From the NCBI GenBank assembly GCA_019925095.2, contig CM034405.1:14781401-14845400 (forward strand): DNA of 64,000 bases, written 5' to 3'. A model generated the notes under the pieces. It was not told the origin of the DNA. It saw only the letters and a list, made by a program, of their open reading frames with translations, and did no database searches. This DNA comes from Dendrolimus kikuchii (Eukaryota > Arthropoda > Insecta > Lepidoptera > Lasiocampidae). The position numbers and the translations under genes are program-made. This document shows positions 1 to 10,372 of this stretch, piece after piece. Each line of letters opens with the position of its first letter. Position 1 is the stretch's first letter.

Positions 1-100
1 AAGAGCAAAAGAGCAAAAGAGCAAAAGAGCAAAAGAGCAAAAGAGCAAAAGAGCAAAAGAGCAAAAGAGCAAAAGAGCAAAAGAGCAAAAGAGCAAAAGA
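1..100. repeat. 8-bp tandem repeat (AAGAGCAA)n
   Basis: About twelve and a half near-perfect copies of an 8-base unit run from the first base to position 100, so the array is cut by the window edge and its full length is unknown. It directly abuts a dispersed repeat (family P) on its right. Confidence 0.95.
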
Positions 101-245
101 TTTTAAATAATTCCCAGAAAAAAACCTGTGGGATTCCTAGGGTAAAATGTACCGCAGATTTTAAGTCTAGGGACTTTCTGTCGTCTAGCGAAAACCGCAC
201 AGAAATTGGCCTAGTAGTTTTTACGTGAATCCCGAACAAACAGAG
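101..245 (-). repeat. Dispersed repeat, family P
   Basis: The reverse complement aligns with 54785-54945: both contain the phrase GGGATTCACGTAAAAAC, then GACTTAAAATC, then TGGTAATCCC or AGGAATCCC. Sequence of this kind is widespread in Lepidoptera as a non-coding repeat, but I cannot name its class. Confidence 0.6.
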
Positions 246-429
246 AAATACAAGAAATAAAAAAAAGTGCATCATGTTCTCCATCGTCATTATAGCTTCA
301 ATTTACAGACACAGCATGTTTAGAATGTTATGATTTCACAGACTAGCTGTTGTCAACGGCTTAGCTCGTGTAGATTATAAACTGGCGTAGTTTGAGGAGC
401 CAAAAAACGCAATATTCAACGCAACGCAA

Positions 430-665
430 AATTTCGCGCTATTTTGAAAAAGACGGATTTTCATACAAACTTTCATCCCCTTTTTAAATCCCTTAGGAAT
501 TGAATTTTCAAAAATCCTTTCTTAGTGTGCACCTACAGTATAGAAGGAATTGGCATGCAAATTTTCATTATCCAAGTTAGTTGATATGTCAGTCAGTCGT
601 CAGTTAGTCAGACATTCATTTAATCAGTCAGTCGTGATGACAAGCGATTATGTATGTATAGAAAA
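430..665 (+). repeat. Dispersed repeat with (TCAG)n-type tail
   Basis: The stretch from 'TTTTCATACAAACTTTCATC' (about 459) through 'AATTTTCAAAAATCCTTTC' resembles a non-coding repeat common in lepidopteran introns, and ends in a degenerate GTCAGTCAGTCGTCAGTTAG tract at 590-640, like a 3' microsatellite tail of a retroposon. Only one copy lies in the window, so the identification rests on general familiarity with the family. Confidence 0.45.
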
Positions 666-697
666 CTAGTTAGGTTTTTCTATTAATTACAAAACTT

Positions 698-940
698 GTT
701 TGGCAGCACAGCGACCAGAATGGCGCAGGATGGTGAACAGCCAAGTACGCGAGTTCGAGGTTCAGCGTATAGCTGACCTTGATACTAAACGCGACCAGTT
801 AAAGGCTCGCCCACCTGCTGCCATGATATACAATTATGACAACGGTGTACCACGTGCCCTCGGTGTGCAGGGAGTTTCGCCACCAAGATAGGCTACATAA
901 GCCATCTTCGCACGCACCAGCTCCAATTATCCGACTAGGG
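698..940 (+). mobile_element. LINE-Z, 5'-truncated 3' end (copy 1)
   Basis: This copy begins at the equivalent of 29262 in copy 3 and ends at the CCGACTAGGG that precedes the 3' untranslated region of the other copies. It encodes the end of an endonuclease-reverse transcriptase polyprotein (residues such as QRPEWRRMVNSQVREFEVQR). A 1-bp deletion near 848 (GTACCACGTG instead of GTACTCACGTG in copy 3) shifts the frame, so the final C2H2-like motif seen in copy 3 is lost. The same deletion is present in copy 2, marking a common subfamily. Confidence 0.8.
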
Positions 941-1529
941 AACGGAACGAAGGGAACTAGGGACTAGGGAACTAGGGAAACGCGACCTTGTTATGAAGTC
1001 GTTACGTATATTTTTAAATAACGTCGTACAACAATATTTGTAAAAGTAGATATTACTCACTATTAGAGCGTTTCGCGGGGACTTGTAAAGAAGAAAAATA
1101 AAATAAACTTCAGAAACGATTTCTTATTCTGTGACAAATAAAACATTTAATATTTCTATTTTAGATAATGGGACAGTTCTCAATAACACTAACCCATAAA
1201 AAAAGTGGCCTGGTCAAAAGCACACAACACCATTTTGTGAACTGGTGTAATTAATAGCAGTTTTATAAGAATCAACTAATTCAGTTATAGGTAAACTTCT
1301 GATCCTATCTGATATGTATGTACGTGTGCCTGTAAAAGAAAACTCATTTTGTATTCAATTGTATGACAATTAGCTTTAATACATAATCGTAACAAAGCAA
1401 AGGAACAACCAAACTTCCAGTCACTTTCGCATTTATGTTTAAATGGATTACACTTGTCAATGGAATTTTCAAAGAATAGTTTTTCCGACAACAGTTATTA
1501 CTCTTAAACTAATGTACAGTTTATGCCAC
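941..1529. other. No gene; short degenerate repeat then AT-rich sequence
   Basis: Positions 945-985 hold several copies of the word GGGAACTAG. The remainder is AT-rich with only short overlapping reading frames on both strands and no recognisable element. Confidence 0.6.
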
Positions 1530-2276
1530 TCAATTGAAATAAGACTTTTTAGTATTATTTGTCATTGTGTTCATTTTTATAGATATGTAGTTGTGATGAT
1601 GATTGTTCCGACCATTTTCGGCCATGGCGACCACTTTGACCCCTAGTCGGATAATTGGAGCTGATGCGTGCGAAGATGGCTTATGTAGCCTATCTTGGTG
1701 GCGAAACTCCCTGCACACCGAGGGCACGTGGTACGCCGTTGTCATAATTGTATATCATGGCAGCAGGTGGGCGAGCCTTTAACTGGTCGCGTATAGTATC
1801 AAGGCCAGCTATACGCTGAACCTCGAACTCGCGTACTTGGCTGTTCACCGTCCTACGCCATTCTGGTCGCTGTGCTGCCAAATTTTTCCATCGAGAAGGC
1901 TCTGTATTGCATCTTTTCATGTGTTGCTTTTGGACATCCTTGTACCGGAGGAGGGGACCGCCATGATTCCGCTTTCCTTCCTCCAGTTCAGAAAAGAAGA
2001 TGCGCTTGGCCACCTCTCCTCCGCCATACGAGATACGTAACCGCACCACCGAAGCTGTCGACGCATTAAGTAGGCTTCAATGCCACCAACATTGGCTCGC
2101 CGAAGAACTTCGGTATTTCGCACTCTATCGGACCATCTGATCTTCATGATGGTACGAAGGCATTTAAGGTGGAAGCGGTCCACCGCACGGTATGCAGGCG
2201 GTGTATGTAGTTGTATTTATTATTACAATCTTTTATTTAACTTGCAATGGATGTACCTGTGTATGTATCTATGTAA
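1530..2276 (-). mobile_element. LINE-Z deletion derivative (copy 2)
   Basis: Reading on the minus strand from 2276: about 80 bp of non-coding sequence (CATTGCAAGTTAAATAAAAG...), then the reverse transcriptase C-terminus ([39 protein letters not shown]), then a 3' untranslated region ending near CAATTGA at 1531. It matches 28866-29612 along its whole length, including the abrupt non-coding to coding junction. Relative to copy 3 it lacks the bases encoding RHIRTL just after that junction and carries the 1-bp deletion also seen in copy 1, so it cannot encode the final zinc-binding motif. The [20 protein letters not shown] block is typical of the C-terminal part of many metazoan non-LTR retrotransposon polyproteins. 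Clade uncertain. Confidence 0.85.
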
Positions 2277-2530
2277 GTTCGGGTGGAATCTTGCAAGTTA
2301 AATTTGACCAACTTCCCGGTTTCCGATTGAGCTGAAATTTTGCACACATATGTATATCGCGTGACAATGCAATAATATGGTACCATGGAGCTGATCTGAT
2401 GATGGAGTCGGAAGGTGGCCATAGGAACTCCTGTACTAAACAAGGTAGATCCGTCGTGTTTGGGCTCGTTTTACTTGTTTTGGCTAGCAGTCTGCTGCTA
2501 CATGATATCCAGGATCTCAAAAGCTTGTAT
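2277..2530 (+). repeat. Dispersed non-coding repeat
   Basis: Contains GAGCTGAAATTTTGCACACA at 2329-2348 and CATGGAGCTGATCTGATGAT at 2384-2403, a combination I recognise as a common lepidopteran repeat. Single copy here, class unknown; it touches the 5' end of LINE-Z copy 2. Confidence 0.5.
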
Positions 2531-2809
2531 TTAAAAACATTTTTAAAAAAGCTTATATTTGTTTCAATGCGTAAGAGCTGTAGATAAATATTTATGGCTC
2601 GCGCTTGTTTTTAAAGTAACAATACTTCATCAATGTAATTTTTAAATTTCTTATATATTCTCCTAATAATCTAATTTAATACCTACAATTATTATCGAAA
2701 AAACAATTATTTTTGTCCTAAACCTTAAACTGCGTTAATTAATTAGTTCTTCGTATTTCTATTCGTTCCCATTCGCTCATTTTTTTATTCTATTGCACAC
2801 ATCATCTTA

Positions 2810-3163
2810 TGGCTGGTTCCTATATCCTACTATTCATTCAAATTTGGTAGAAATTTCAAATTATTTGAATGGAATTTATGTCAAATTTTAACCAATAGAT
2901 AAATTGTCCGTGCAGGAACGGAGAAAGAAAACAATTTCCTCCGGCCGGGCGGCCTGTCGTAAGAGGCGACTTAACAACCCACAGCCAGGTGGTAGGGCAT
3001 TTGCCCGACTGGATAGCTACCACCCCTGCTCTAATTTGGTGTTGCAAATGTCCATAGGCGATGGTAACCGCTTTTCATCAAGTGGGCCGTCTGCCTGTCT
3101 GCTGATTTCCTGCAATAAAAAAAATAAAAAAAATAACGGTCAGTAAGACTTGGGAATCAGGCA
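2810..3163. mobile_element. MITE family C, split by a retroposon
   Basis: Left end TGGCTGGTTCC at 2810 and right end GGAATCAGGCA at 3163 are imperfect terminal inverted repeats, and TTA flanks both sides (2807-2809, 3164-3166). The body matches the copy at 53659-53794. A family A retroposon occupies 2907-3133 inside it. A 3-bp TTA target duplication is typical of PIF/Harbinger-derived MITEs. Confidence 0.75.
2907..3133 (+). mobile_element. Family A retroposon, internally deleted
   Basis: Starts at TCCGTGCAGG and ends in an A-rich tail. It lacks the middle block (from CTAGAGTATGCCGCC to the CAGCAGCGCATTTG region), joining ACCCCTGCTCTAA directly to TTTGGTGTTGC. Inserted in a MITE (2810-3163). 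Confidence 0.85.
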
Positions 3164-4135
3164 TTAAATAAAATATTTATGTGGATTTTATACTGAATGC
3201 TGCGACGGCATCTGCGATACTGTTAAAGATATAGACTGTGGTTCAAGGCGTCTTATGTAAAAAGTTAAAAATAACGCCGTTATGGAATAGCCACATTAAT
3301 GTATATTATACATACGTTATCTGTCAATATTTAACTTCATTAGCAATGTCGCATCTCGAATGAGTCATTAAAACCCATCGCCAATCTGTATGTAACGGTC
3401 TATATCTGGAACATTATCGCAGCTGAACCCACTGCAAAGGAAAGAAAAACCAATGAAAACATAAAATAATATAGGTACTTACGCAAAACAAAACGAGTAT
3501 CAAAATCAGTGCATAGAACAACATCAATATGTTCTTACGTGGAATCATTAAAAACTTTATAGTATTTCTTAGTGCCAGTTTAAAATATAAAGTCCACAGA
3601 ATAATTCGTATTTAAACAAAACAATAAAGAAATATTAGTTCCATTTCGCGTCGTTCAGCAGTTGCAAATCAAACCAAATATATAGGTTATAAAAGTGCAA
3701 CAAGTATTCTCGATGCACACGGTGTAGAGTAGTATAGTGTGTTTGTGTGTATCTCCACTTGCTTTTATGGCCCATAAACGCGCTTTACGACCGCCAGGAT
3801 AATACCCATCCGGCTAAAAGGGTTTCGGCCACTCCACCCTGGGATGTATCTACCATAGTCGCGATAATTAAAAATGTCTGCCAGCAATGTTCAAGTACTC
3901 GCCAAAGAAATTGGCCCAACTCATGTCAGCTAAGCTCAATTTATTCTTGAGTTACTATCCGTTTATTGGTTAAAATTTGACATTATCTTCATACGAGTGG
4001 TGTCAATTTTCTACCACTGGGTAAGTAAAAGAATGTATAGTATGATAATAGAGACTTTGACGGTTATTTTAAAATTTACAGATGCATGTCATAAAGGAGC
4101 GAGCGCCACGTTTGTTGAACAATTACCAAGTGTCA
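3164..4135. other. No recognisable gene or element
   Basis: AT-rich sequence with a somewhat more GC-balanced patch at 3765-3860. The one frame of 67 codons (3747-3950) shows no motif. Confidence 0.5.
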
Positions 4136-4429
4136 AGGAAGTATTCTTGCGGCCAGGCGGCCTGTCGTAATAGGCGACAAAACAACCCACGGCCAGATGG
4201 TAGAGTATTTGCCCGTCTGATGGCTACCATCTCTGGTCTAGAGTATGCCGCCATAACAACCTTGAGTTGTGTTCCGGCATTAGAGGCCAGGTTCCAGTCT
4301 CCCTTTAGGGAGCAGCAGTGCATTTGTAGCAACTTCGGTGTTGCAAATGTCCATAGAAGATGGTCCAATTTCCATAATGTGGGCTGTCTGTCTGTCTACT
4401 GAACTCATACAATAATACAAATAAAAAAA
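4136..4429 (+). mobile_element. Family A retroposon, diverged 5' end
   Basis: Recognisable from GCGGCCAGGCGGCCTGTCGT (about 4150) to ACTGAACTCATACAATA and an A-rich end. The first ~25 bp do not match the usual head, so it is 5' truncated or strongly diverged. Confidence 0.85.
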
Positions 4430-5750
4430 CGAAAGCAACTGCTCAATTAGCGCTACAGATCACTCGCCATTATGTAGACGTCACAACATAATTAGAAAGC
4501 TAACATCTGTTTTAAGGATTAAGGGTTCTTAGCCATCTGCCAAAGTCAGCAGTGTATCAAATCGGGATCTTGGAACTGAAATTCGCCAAGAGGCTGATTA
4601 AGGCCAAGACATTGGCTAAAGCCATAAATTTGACGCCCTCCGCATAAATGTTTGTTATGGTAGACTTAGAAAGTAAAGTTGAAATGCAAAAATGTCATGC
4701 TCTGAACATTCAACCCTATGGCATGAGACGCCGAAATCACTAATCACCAAGAGGTAATGCTGGTCAATTTAATCGAAATATAAGGCAGTTTGTTAATGAA
4801 TTCTTTCTACAAGAAGCTTTAAAGGTGCATTCTTCATAGCAGAGCCTGAAATTCAATCTGTATAACAAGTACTTATTTTGTGACAATGAACTTTTTTATA
4901 TTATCGGAACTCTGCTAGGTATTAATGTAAAACACTCGCAAATAACACTCCTATTCTAATTCCGATTTTTTTTTAATACGTTGAGCACTTTCAGCACCCA
5001 TTACAGACACACGAGCAAAATTCTAAAAACGGTCATTTATGATTAGACAGACTTCAATTTTATTGATTGGTAAGATATTAATATGACAACATTAAGACGT
5101 CATGTTATACATATTTTCATATAAAATATGAAACAAAACAATCATAACTTAACATGACATTATACACATTTAAAACCGTAAAACATTTTATGATATTTTG
5201 TAAATTGAAATACGAGTACTAAATCATTCGCGGCCTTATGAGTTTCGAAAGAAGCCTCTGTGCCGTTAACTGTTGTAACTTTGAACATATCAAAAAGAAC
5301 ATTATGTAGATATATTATAATTATAAGTACAAAGGAATAAAACACGCGTTTATTACAGAATGGCCGGGTTGATTCGTTTTATGGCTCTCACCATCGGATA
5401 GACGTCAGTTGGAAGCCTAGACGTCGTAAATAAGTATGAATTATGATAATTGCGAAATTCTTCAATATATTATGGGTTAAACATTGATGATTCGCCTGAC
5501 GTTTTGTGGGGTCGTAACTTGGACTGTTCGGGGAATCAGGCTGTGAGGATGCTGGGATATTGTACTCTGACTCAGTCATAAAGGTTTCAGTGTGATCATT
5601 ATTGTGTTAGGTATACGTTATCAGTATGAGTTAAACCGTTGTTTCTGTTACGATTTTCGGGATGAGGTTTAAGCATAGCTTGAACTACCAGAGGGGTCTT
5701 TTGACTTATGACTTATCGTTAGAGAGTTACTAGTTTCCACGCAGTTTACA
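4430..5750. other. Unassigned AT-rich region
   Basis: No repeat family recognised. Two minus-strand frames, 5388-5579 (with a Ser/Pro-rich stretch IPASSQPDSPNSPSYDPTKR) and 5160-5345, have less AT-biased codons than their surroundings and could be remnants of a coding sequence, but no splice structure or family match supports a gene. Confidence 0.35.
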
Positions 5751-5751
5751 A

Positions 5752-6333
5752 TCTATATATTACAAATTATAAAATTGCGCGGACAGAGGAGTGTGAAATT
5801 TCGCACACTTGGGCCTTACTTATAATCATTTCTTAAATTTAAAGAAACTGCTCAGCAACTGATTTGTGAAAATCTTACCCATAAACTCCTCTTTAGTCGA
5901 ATATTTTGGGTACAAACTACGTTAATCTTTCAAATTACGTTTATCTGTGCTCCTCTTAGGTAAACAACAGGTAATACACGTTTATAAGTGAAAAAAAAGA
6001 TGTTCATTGATTAGGGTCTGATTCTGATTCTCTTACTTAAGAGATGGCTAATCGTTTCTTAACGAGATTAGTATAAGGCCGTTATAGTTTAAAAAAAGAA
6101 GAAGCGACGAATGCTATTATTCTTTTTTAATTATGCATAAAAAATACATTAAATCAATAAAAAAAGATTACACACAATACCATGTATTTGACACACACAC
6201 GCATATATACTCTTTTGTTTATTGTTCGAGTCAAATTAACAGTGTAGCCTTGCTGAAATCTGTGATTATAGAAGTATATATAGTCTTTGACATTAATTAT
6301 TATGGTCGAATTTCGACCACGGGCGACCACTAG
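5752..6333 (+). mobile_element. Non-autonomous Helitron (copy A)
   Basis: Starts with TC after an A at 5751 and ends with CTAG at 6330-6333 followed by T at 6334, the A/T insertion site expected for Helitrons. A 7-bp-stem hairpin GGTCGAATTTCGACC lies at 6304-6318, 11 nt before CTAG. The interior matches 13586-13948 and 26480-26940. A nested MITE occupies 5811-6080. No Rep/helicase sequence, so it depends on an autonomous relative. Confidence 0.75.
5811..6080. mobile_element. MITE nested in Helitron copy A
   Basis: The Helitron sequence GCACACTT is interrupted here and resumes at TTATAGTTT (6082), as read from the uninterrupted copy at 13680-13690. The ends GGGCCTTACTTATAATC and, inverted, CGGCCTTATACTAATC form imperfect terminal repeats. 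Flanking TT(A) suggests a 3-bp TWA-type target site. Confidence 0.65.
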
Positions 6334-6371
6334 TTACAATAAATGATGGAAATGGTGAATATGGAAAATAA

Positions 6372-6656
6372 TGTTTTTTTATGTATAAGTACAGCAGATA
6401 AGTAGTCGGCTCACATGCTAGAAAGTGGTTACTGTTGGCCTATGGATGTTTGCAACACCTGTGGTGCTGCTAATGTGCTGTCGGCTTCGAAGGGGGAACT
6501 GGATCCTGACCACTAATGCCGGAACACAAATCAATATTTTTCATGGAGGCATTCTCTAGAAGTCTAAACTAGGGGTGGTAGCCATCTAGATGTTCATATA
6601 ACCTACCACCTGGCTCTCGGTTGCTTTGTCGCCTCTTACGTTAAGCCGTTCGGCCA
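6372..6656 (-). mobile_element. Family A retroposon, old copy
   Basis: Poorly conserved: blocks CACCTGTGGTGCTGC, ATGCCGGAACACA and CTACCACCTGGCT are in the family order but with many substitutions. Tail end lies at the left (T-rich run at 6373), head at CGGCCAT near 6656. Confidence 0.75.
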
Positions 6657-7406
6657 TATAATTAGAACCGGCCTATTCGCAAAATGCAAACTTCTGATGA
6701 CAGATCAGACAAACATACCAAAAAACACAAAGACTACGAAATACATACATAGGTATACAAAGACTATTATTGGTATAAATAAATACATTTTCAAAGGGTC
6801 AAATCTCGTTTCCTGCTTTTTCTTTATCTATTTCGTACAGTCCTCAGCATCTGTTTTTAAAAATTATTTTTCCATCTGCTTACATTCTTACATAAAACAT
6901 ATTCGACTGTGGCACAAAAACCTCATGGGTTCTTTATTTGTGCTGCAGACAGTCGTGTTGAATACATGAAATTATAATACATAGTGACATTTTGAAAGTT
7001 AAATTACACAATATTAATGTTATATCAAAAACAGGGTCAGAGGCAAGGAATTTTTTAGTATTCATCATTTTAGTATATGGTTCTGATTTAGTCCCAGGTC
7101 TGCACATGCGAGCCCGATGGCCCGCTTAAGGAATTAATATAAAAAATCAGTTATTCTTTGGTCGATTTGTAGTTATTTTCGTACATTCATTGCAAGCCCT
7201 CTGGGAGATCATTTACAATGACTGGTATAATATATTCTGCGATCTCTTACTGTGAGATCACTCATATACTTCATTACGGCATTAAGCTAGAAGTTTTTGA
7301 GCCTATGCCTCCTACGAAGGTCTCGCGGAGCCACCGTAACAAGCCATATATTTGTTCTACACATAACTAGTCGGCTTTCATAAAAGGTAACCATGCTAAT
7401 GCTTTG
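6657..7406. other. No recognisable gene or element
   Basis: AT-rich. A 90-codon plus frame (6697-6969) is dominated by Ile, Lys, Phe and Tyr, as expected for AT-rich noncoding DNA. Confidence 0.5.
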
Positions 7407-7709
7407 TCCGTGCAGGAACGGAGAAAGAATACAATTTTCGGCGGCCGGGCGGCTTGTCGTATGAGGCGACAAAACAACTCACATCCAGGTGGTAGAGTAT
7501 TTGCCCATCTGGATGGCTACCACCCCTGCAGTAGAGTATGCCGCCATAACAACCTTGTGTTGTATTCCCACTTTAGTGATCAGGTTCCAGTCTCCCTTAA
7601 GAGAACAGCAGCACTTGTGGTGTTGCAAATGTCCATAGGTGATGGTAACTGCTTTCCATCAAGTGGGCTGCCTGCCTGTCCGCTGAAATCCTGCAATAAA
7701 TTAAAAAAA
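7407..7709 (+). mobile_element. Family A retroposon
   Basis: Near full-length. The flanks CTAATGCTTTG (left) and AAATGCTGGT (right of the A tail) share AATGCT, a possible short target-site duplication. Confidence 0.9.
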
Positions 7710-7962
7710 TGCTGGTATAGGCGATTCTCTTGCAAGGAATTTGTCAAGGTGTCTAATCTATATCGATATGTAAAGTAATAGCGCAATTGCGAAACATCTT
7801 AAAATTCGGGACACTACTACCTAGACTACTACACCTAAAGATAAAATCAACGACGCTATAATAACCATGAACGGTGACTTGGGCCGCATACTCGACTGAA
7901 GTCGAGCACATGGCTTAAATGTAAATCCTAGCAAAACCCAGGCCATCGTAGGTACCTCACGT

Positions 7963-8655
7963 ATGGCTTCTAAAATTGATTGGTCATTGGTGCCTGATTT
8001 AATATTTAATGGGACCCGCTTACTGATCAGCGACAAAGTTAAAAATTTCGGCGTAATCATTGATAAGAAACTGTCTTGGTCGCCCCACATCATAGAATTA
8101 AAGCGAAGGCTCTTTGCTTCTTTTGCGTCGCTTAGAAGGTTGAAGTACTATCTACCGACTGCTACAAAGGTTGTGCTTGCTCAATCGCTTTTGCTATCGA
8201 TCCTTGATTATGTGGACGTCTGTTATCTTGACCTTACCGTAGAACAACTCAATAAGCTAGAGCGACTTCAAAACTTTTGTATCAGGTTCATATTTGGTTT
8301 AAAGAAATATGACCATGTCACTGAATATCGTAAGAAGCTTAAGTGGTTGTCAATCTCATTTCGCCGGCATGCTCACCTTCTTCATTTATTGTATAGCATA
8401 CTATTTATTCCCTCTACCCCTCTCTATCTTAAGGAAAGTTTCCGTTTGGAATTCCTCCGTACTTCTCACACCCGTAACTTGCGATCCTCTGCTAATCTTA
8501 CTTTAAAAATACCTGCACACGCTTCTACATTCTACACCAACTCCTTCGCTGTGCAGGCTGTTCGACTATGGAACTCATTGCCCGGAAATATACCACTAGC
8601 AAAATCACTCCCCACTTTCAAAAAATTGGTAAGAGAATATTATCTTTCACTTTAA
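7963..8655 (+). CDS. Reverse transcriptase C-terminal fragment (jockey-like LINE)
   Basis: 230 residues remain open. The protein starts inside the thumb/connection region after the catalytic core: KNFGVIIDKKLSWSPHI (residues ~27-43) is the conserved 'LG(V/I)xxDxxLxWxxH' block that follows the YADD motif in jockey-clade enzymes; SILDYVDVCYLDLTVEQLNK (~78-97) and RLQNFCIRFIFGLKKYDHVT follow, and the C-terminus AVRLWNSLPGNIP...FKKLVREYYLSL is the family's usual end. The fingers, palm and endonuclease are absent, so it cannot be active. The methionine given as start is internal to the original polyprotein. Upstream, the frame continues with one shift and an in-frame stop (7800-7960). It is a relic, not a host gene. 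Confidence 0.85.
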   Translation: MASKIDWSLVPDLIFNGTRLLISDKVKNFGVIIDKKLSWSPHIIELKRRLFASFASLRRLKYYLPTATKVVLAQSLLLSILDYVDVCYLDLTVEQLNKLERLQNFCIRFIFGLKKYDHVTEYRKKLKWLSISFRRHAHLLHLLYSILFIPSTPLYLKESFRLEFLRTSHTRNLRSSANLTLKIPAHASTFYTNSFAVQAVRLWNSLPGNIPLAKSLPTFKKLVREYYLSL

Positions 8656-9077
8656 TTAATATTTCATATCAAATTGTACGTATTTTAATTTGTTAATATA
8701 TTTATCAATATTGTATATATTATATTAATACATATAATATTGATATACTAATTATTGCTATTATTAATATTTGTTGTTGCTATACACATATTAATAATGT
8801 ATATATTTGGATATATATAATATTAATATGTGTTAATGTCTATTTTCTTTTTATTTTTCTTAATTATATATATTGTGTAATATCTATGTATCCTATTAAT
8901 TACATATATTTGATTTGCACACCACCGTCATACACTCTTGATTCCTTTTACACAATTCACAGCCCGGGTTGTCTGGAAGAGATCGCTCTAAAGCGATAAG
9001 GCCGCCCTTTGTCCCTGCCTTGACACGATATGACTGTAAATGATTTACTTTATGTGTATGTGGTGAACAATAAAGTA

Positions 9078-9104
9078 TTATCTATCTATCTATCTATCTA
9101 TCTA
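9078..9104 (+). repeat. (TATC)n 3' tail of jockey-like LINE
   Basis: Tetranucleotide run immediately after AATAAAG at the LINE's 3' end; the inverted copy has the same (GATA)n run at 25651-25687. Confidence 0.9.
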
Positions 9105-9503
9105 CTACCGGATTTGAAATTAAGGGAGAATAAAACTAGATAGTATATGGATCCAGTATATTCGAAAAAACAGGTACGATTCTACAAGCGCAAGGAACCG
9201 GTAGAAGCCTTAACATTTGACATTATCCGGCTAAAAAGCAGTAATACTGAGCAAGATTCAGTTTTTATGTACTACACGTGTACGACGATGCAAAGTAAAC
9301 TGTTACTCGAATACTGTATCGAAAATTCGTATTAAATAAAACATAAGACTGAATATTTATCAAATTCGATCAACCAACTTGAGCCCATGGCAGCCTTTTT
9401 AAAGCGACGGGACAGGTATTTTAAACGCAATATCTTTTTTTAGAATCACCGAAATACTATATGGGTATAAAGGTACCACGACCAAATATCAATTTAAAAA
9501 AAA
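9105..9503. other. No recognisable gene or element
   Basis: Contains a 62-codon plus frame (9147-9335, MDPVYSKKQVRFYKRKEPVE...) with fairly balanced codons but no family match. Confidence 0.4.
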
Positions 9504-9749
9504 TTGCATGAGTTCAGCAGACAGGCAGACGGCCCATTTGATGGAAAACGGTTACTATCGCCTATGGACATTTCCAACACCGAAGGTGCTACAAATGCGC
9601 TGCTGCTCTCTTAAAGGAGACTGGAACCTGGTCACTAATGCCGGAACACAACTCAAGGTTGTTATAGTGGTAGCCATCCAGTTGGGTAAATACCATACTA
9701 CCTGGCTGTGGGTTGTTTTGCCGCCTCTTACGGCAGGCCGCCTGGCCAG
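9504..9749 (-). mobile_element. Family A retroposon, 5' truncated
   Basis: Runs from GAGTTCAGCAGACAGGCAGA (tail side) to CGGCAGGCCGCCTGGCC; the head portion encoding the TCCGTGCAGGAACGG end is missing and no poly(T) precedes it. Confidence 0.85.
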
Positions 9750-10372
9750 TGGACATTCCGGTAAAAGGTGCCGGCTAGTCGCACATCGCTATTTACTTTC
9801 CTTCACCTTGTAAAAAAGGGGTCTCGAGATAAATCTCTTTCTTCCTGCTACAACTCGGCAGGCGAACACACGCCAATGACTGGGTGCGGAGCCTTTGGAG
9901 TCTTCCCCGTGTAATGTTGGTAGTGGCTTCGCGGACTTATGCTGGCTATTGTGCGGTTGTGTTTAGTTGCTTGCACGATCCGTATATTAATCAGCACACC
10001 GACTACAAATGTACGAGTATTTAATTAATCAAATTGTACTCGATTCTAATATGCAACATTAACTCATAGTTACGATAACATACGATAATTAATTTTTTAC
10101 AGTCATGTTCGCAATTAGTACAGGATACGGTGATTGTTGCGCGTTTTGAATTAAACTAGCAAAGCAAATTATGTGTGACCGGTACAAACTCTGATTAATT
10201 TTAGACCAACTTTTATTATATTGTTACAACTTAGGCTCCGACAAAGACAAATTCCACGTACATCTGTACTGTAAAAGCACATTTTATTACCTGTTGGCAT
10301 TTAAACTAATTATAATCCTTTTATGATCGTCTTTTTTTGTTTACTTATTTATTGGCATACGTTCCTAATTAT
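9750..10372. other. No recognisable gene or element
   Basis: Mixed composition, 9830-9990 moderately GC-rich; nothing recognised. Confidence 0.4.

Larger units (their letters stand above)
7800..9104 (+). mobile_element. Jockey-like LINE, 5'-truncated
   Basis: Coding remnant from about 7800 (a frame-shifted LGRILDWSRAHGLNVNPSK-like stretch) to 8655, then ~420 bp of AT-rich 3' untranslated region containing ATCGCTCTAAAGCGATAAGG, then a (TATC)n tail at 9078-9104. A second copy with the same 3' arrangement lies inverted at 25651-26290, and 3' UTR pieces at 24180-24310, 44838-44970 and 59698-59745. Confidence 0.9.

Noticed and set aside
5160..5579. Two minus-strand frames with more balanced codons, possible host exons
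   Set aside because: No acceptor/donor pair joins them and no family resemblance; left as unassigned.
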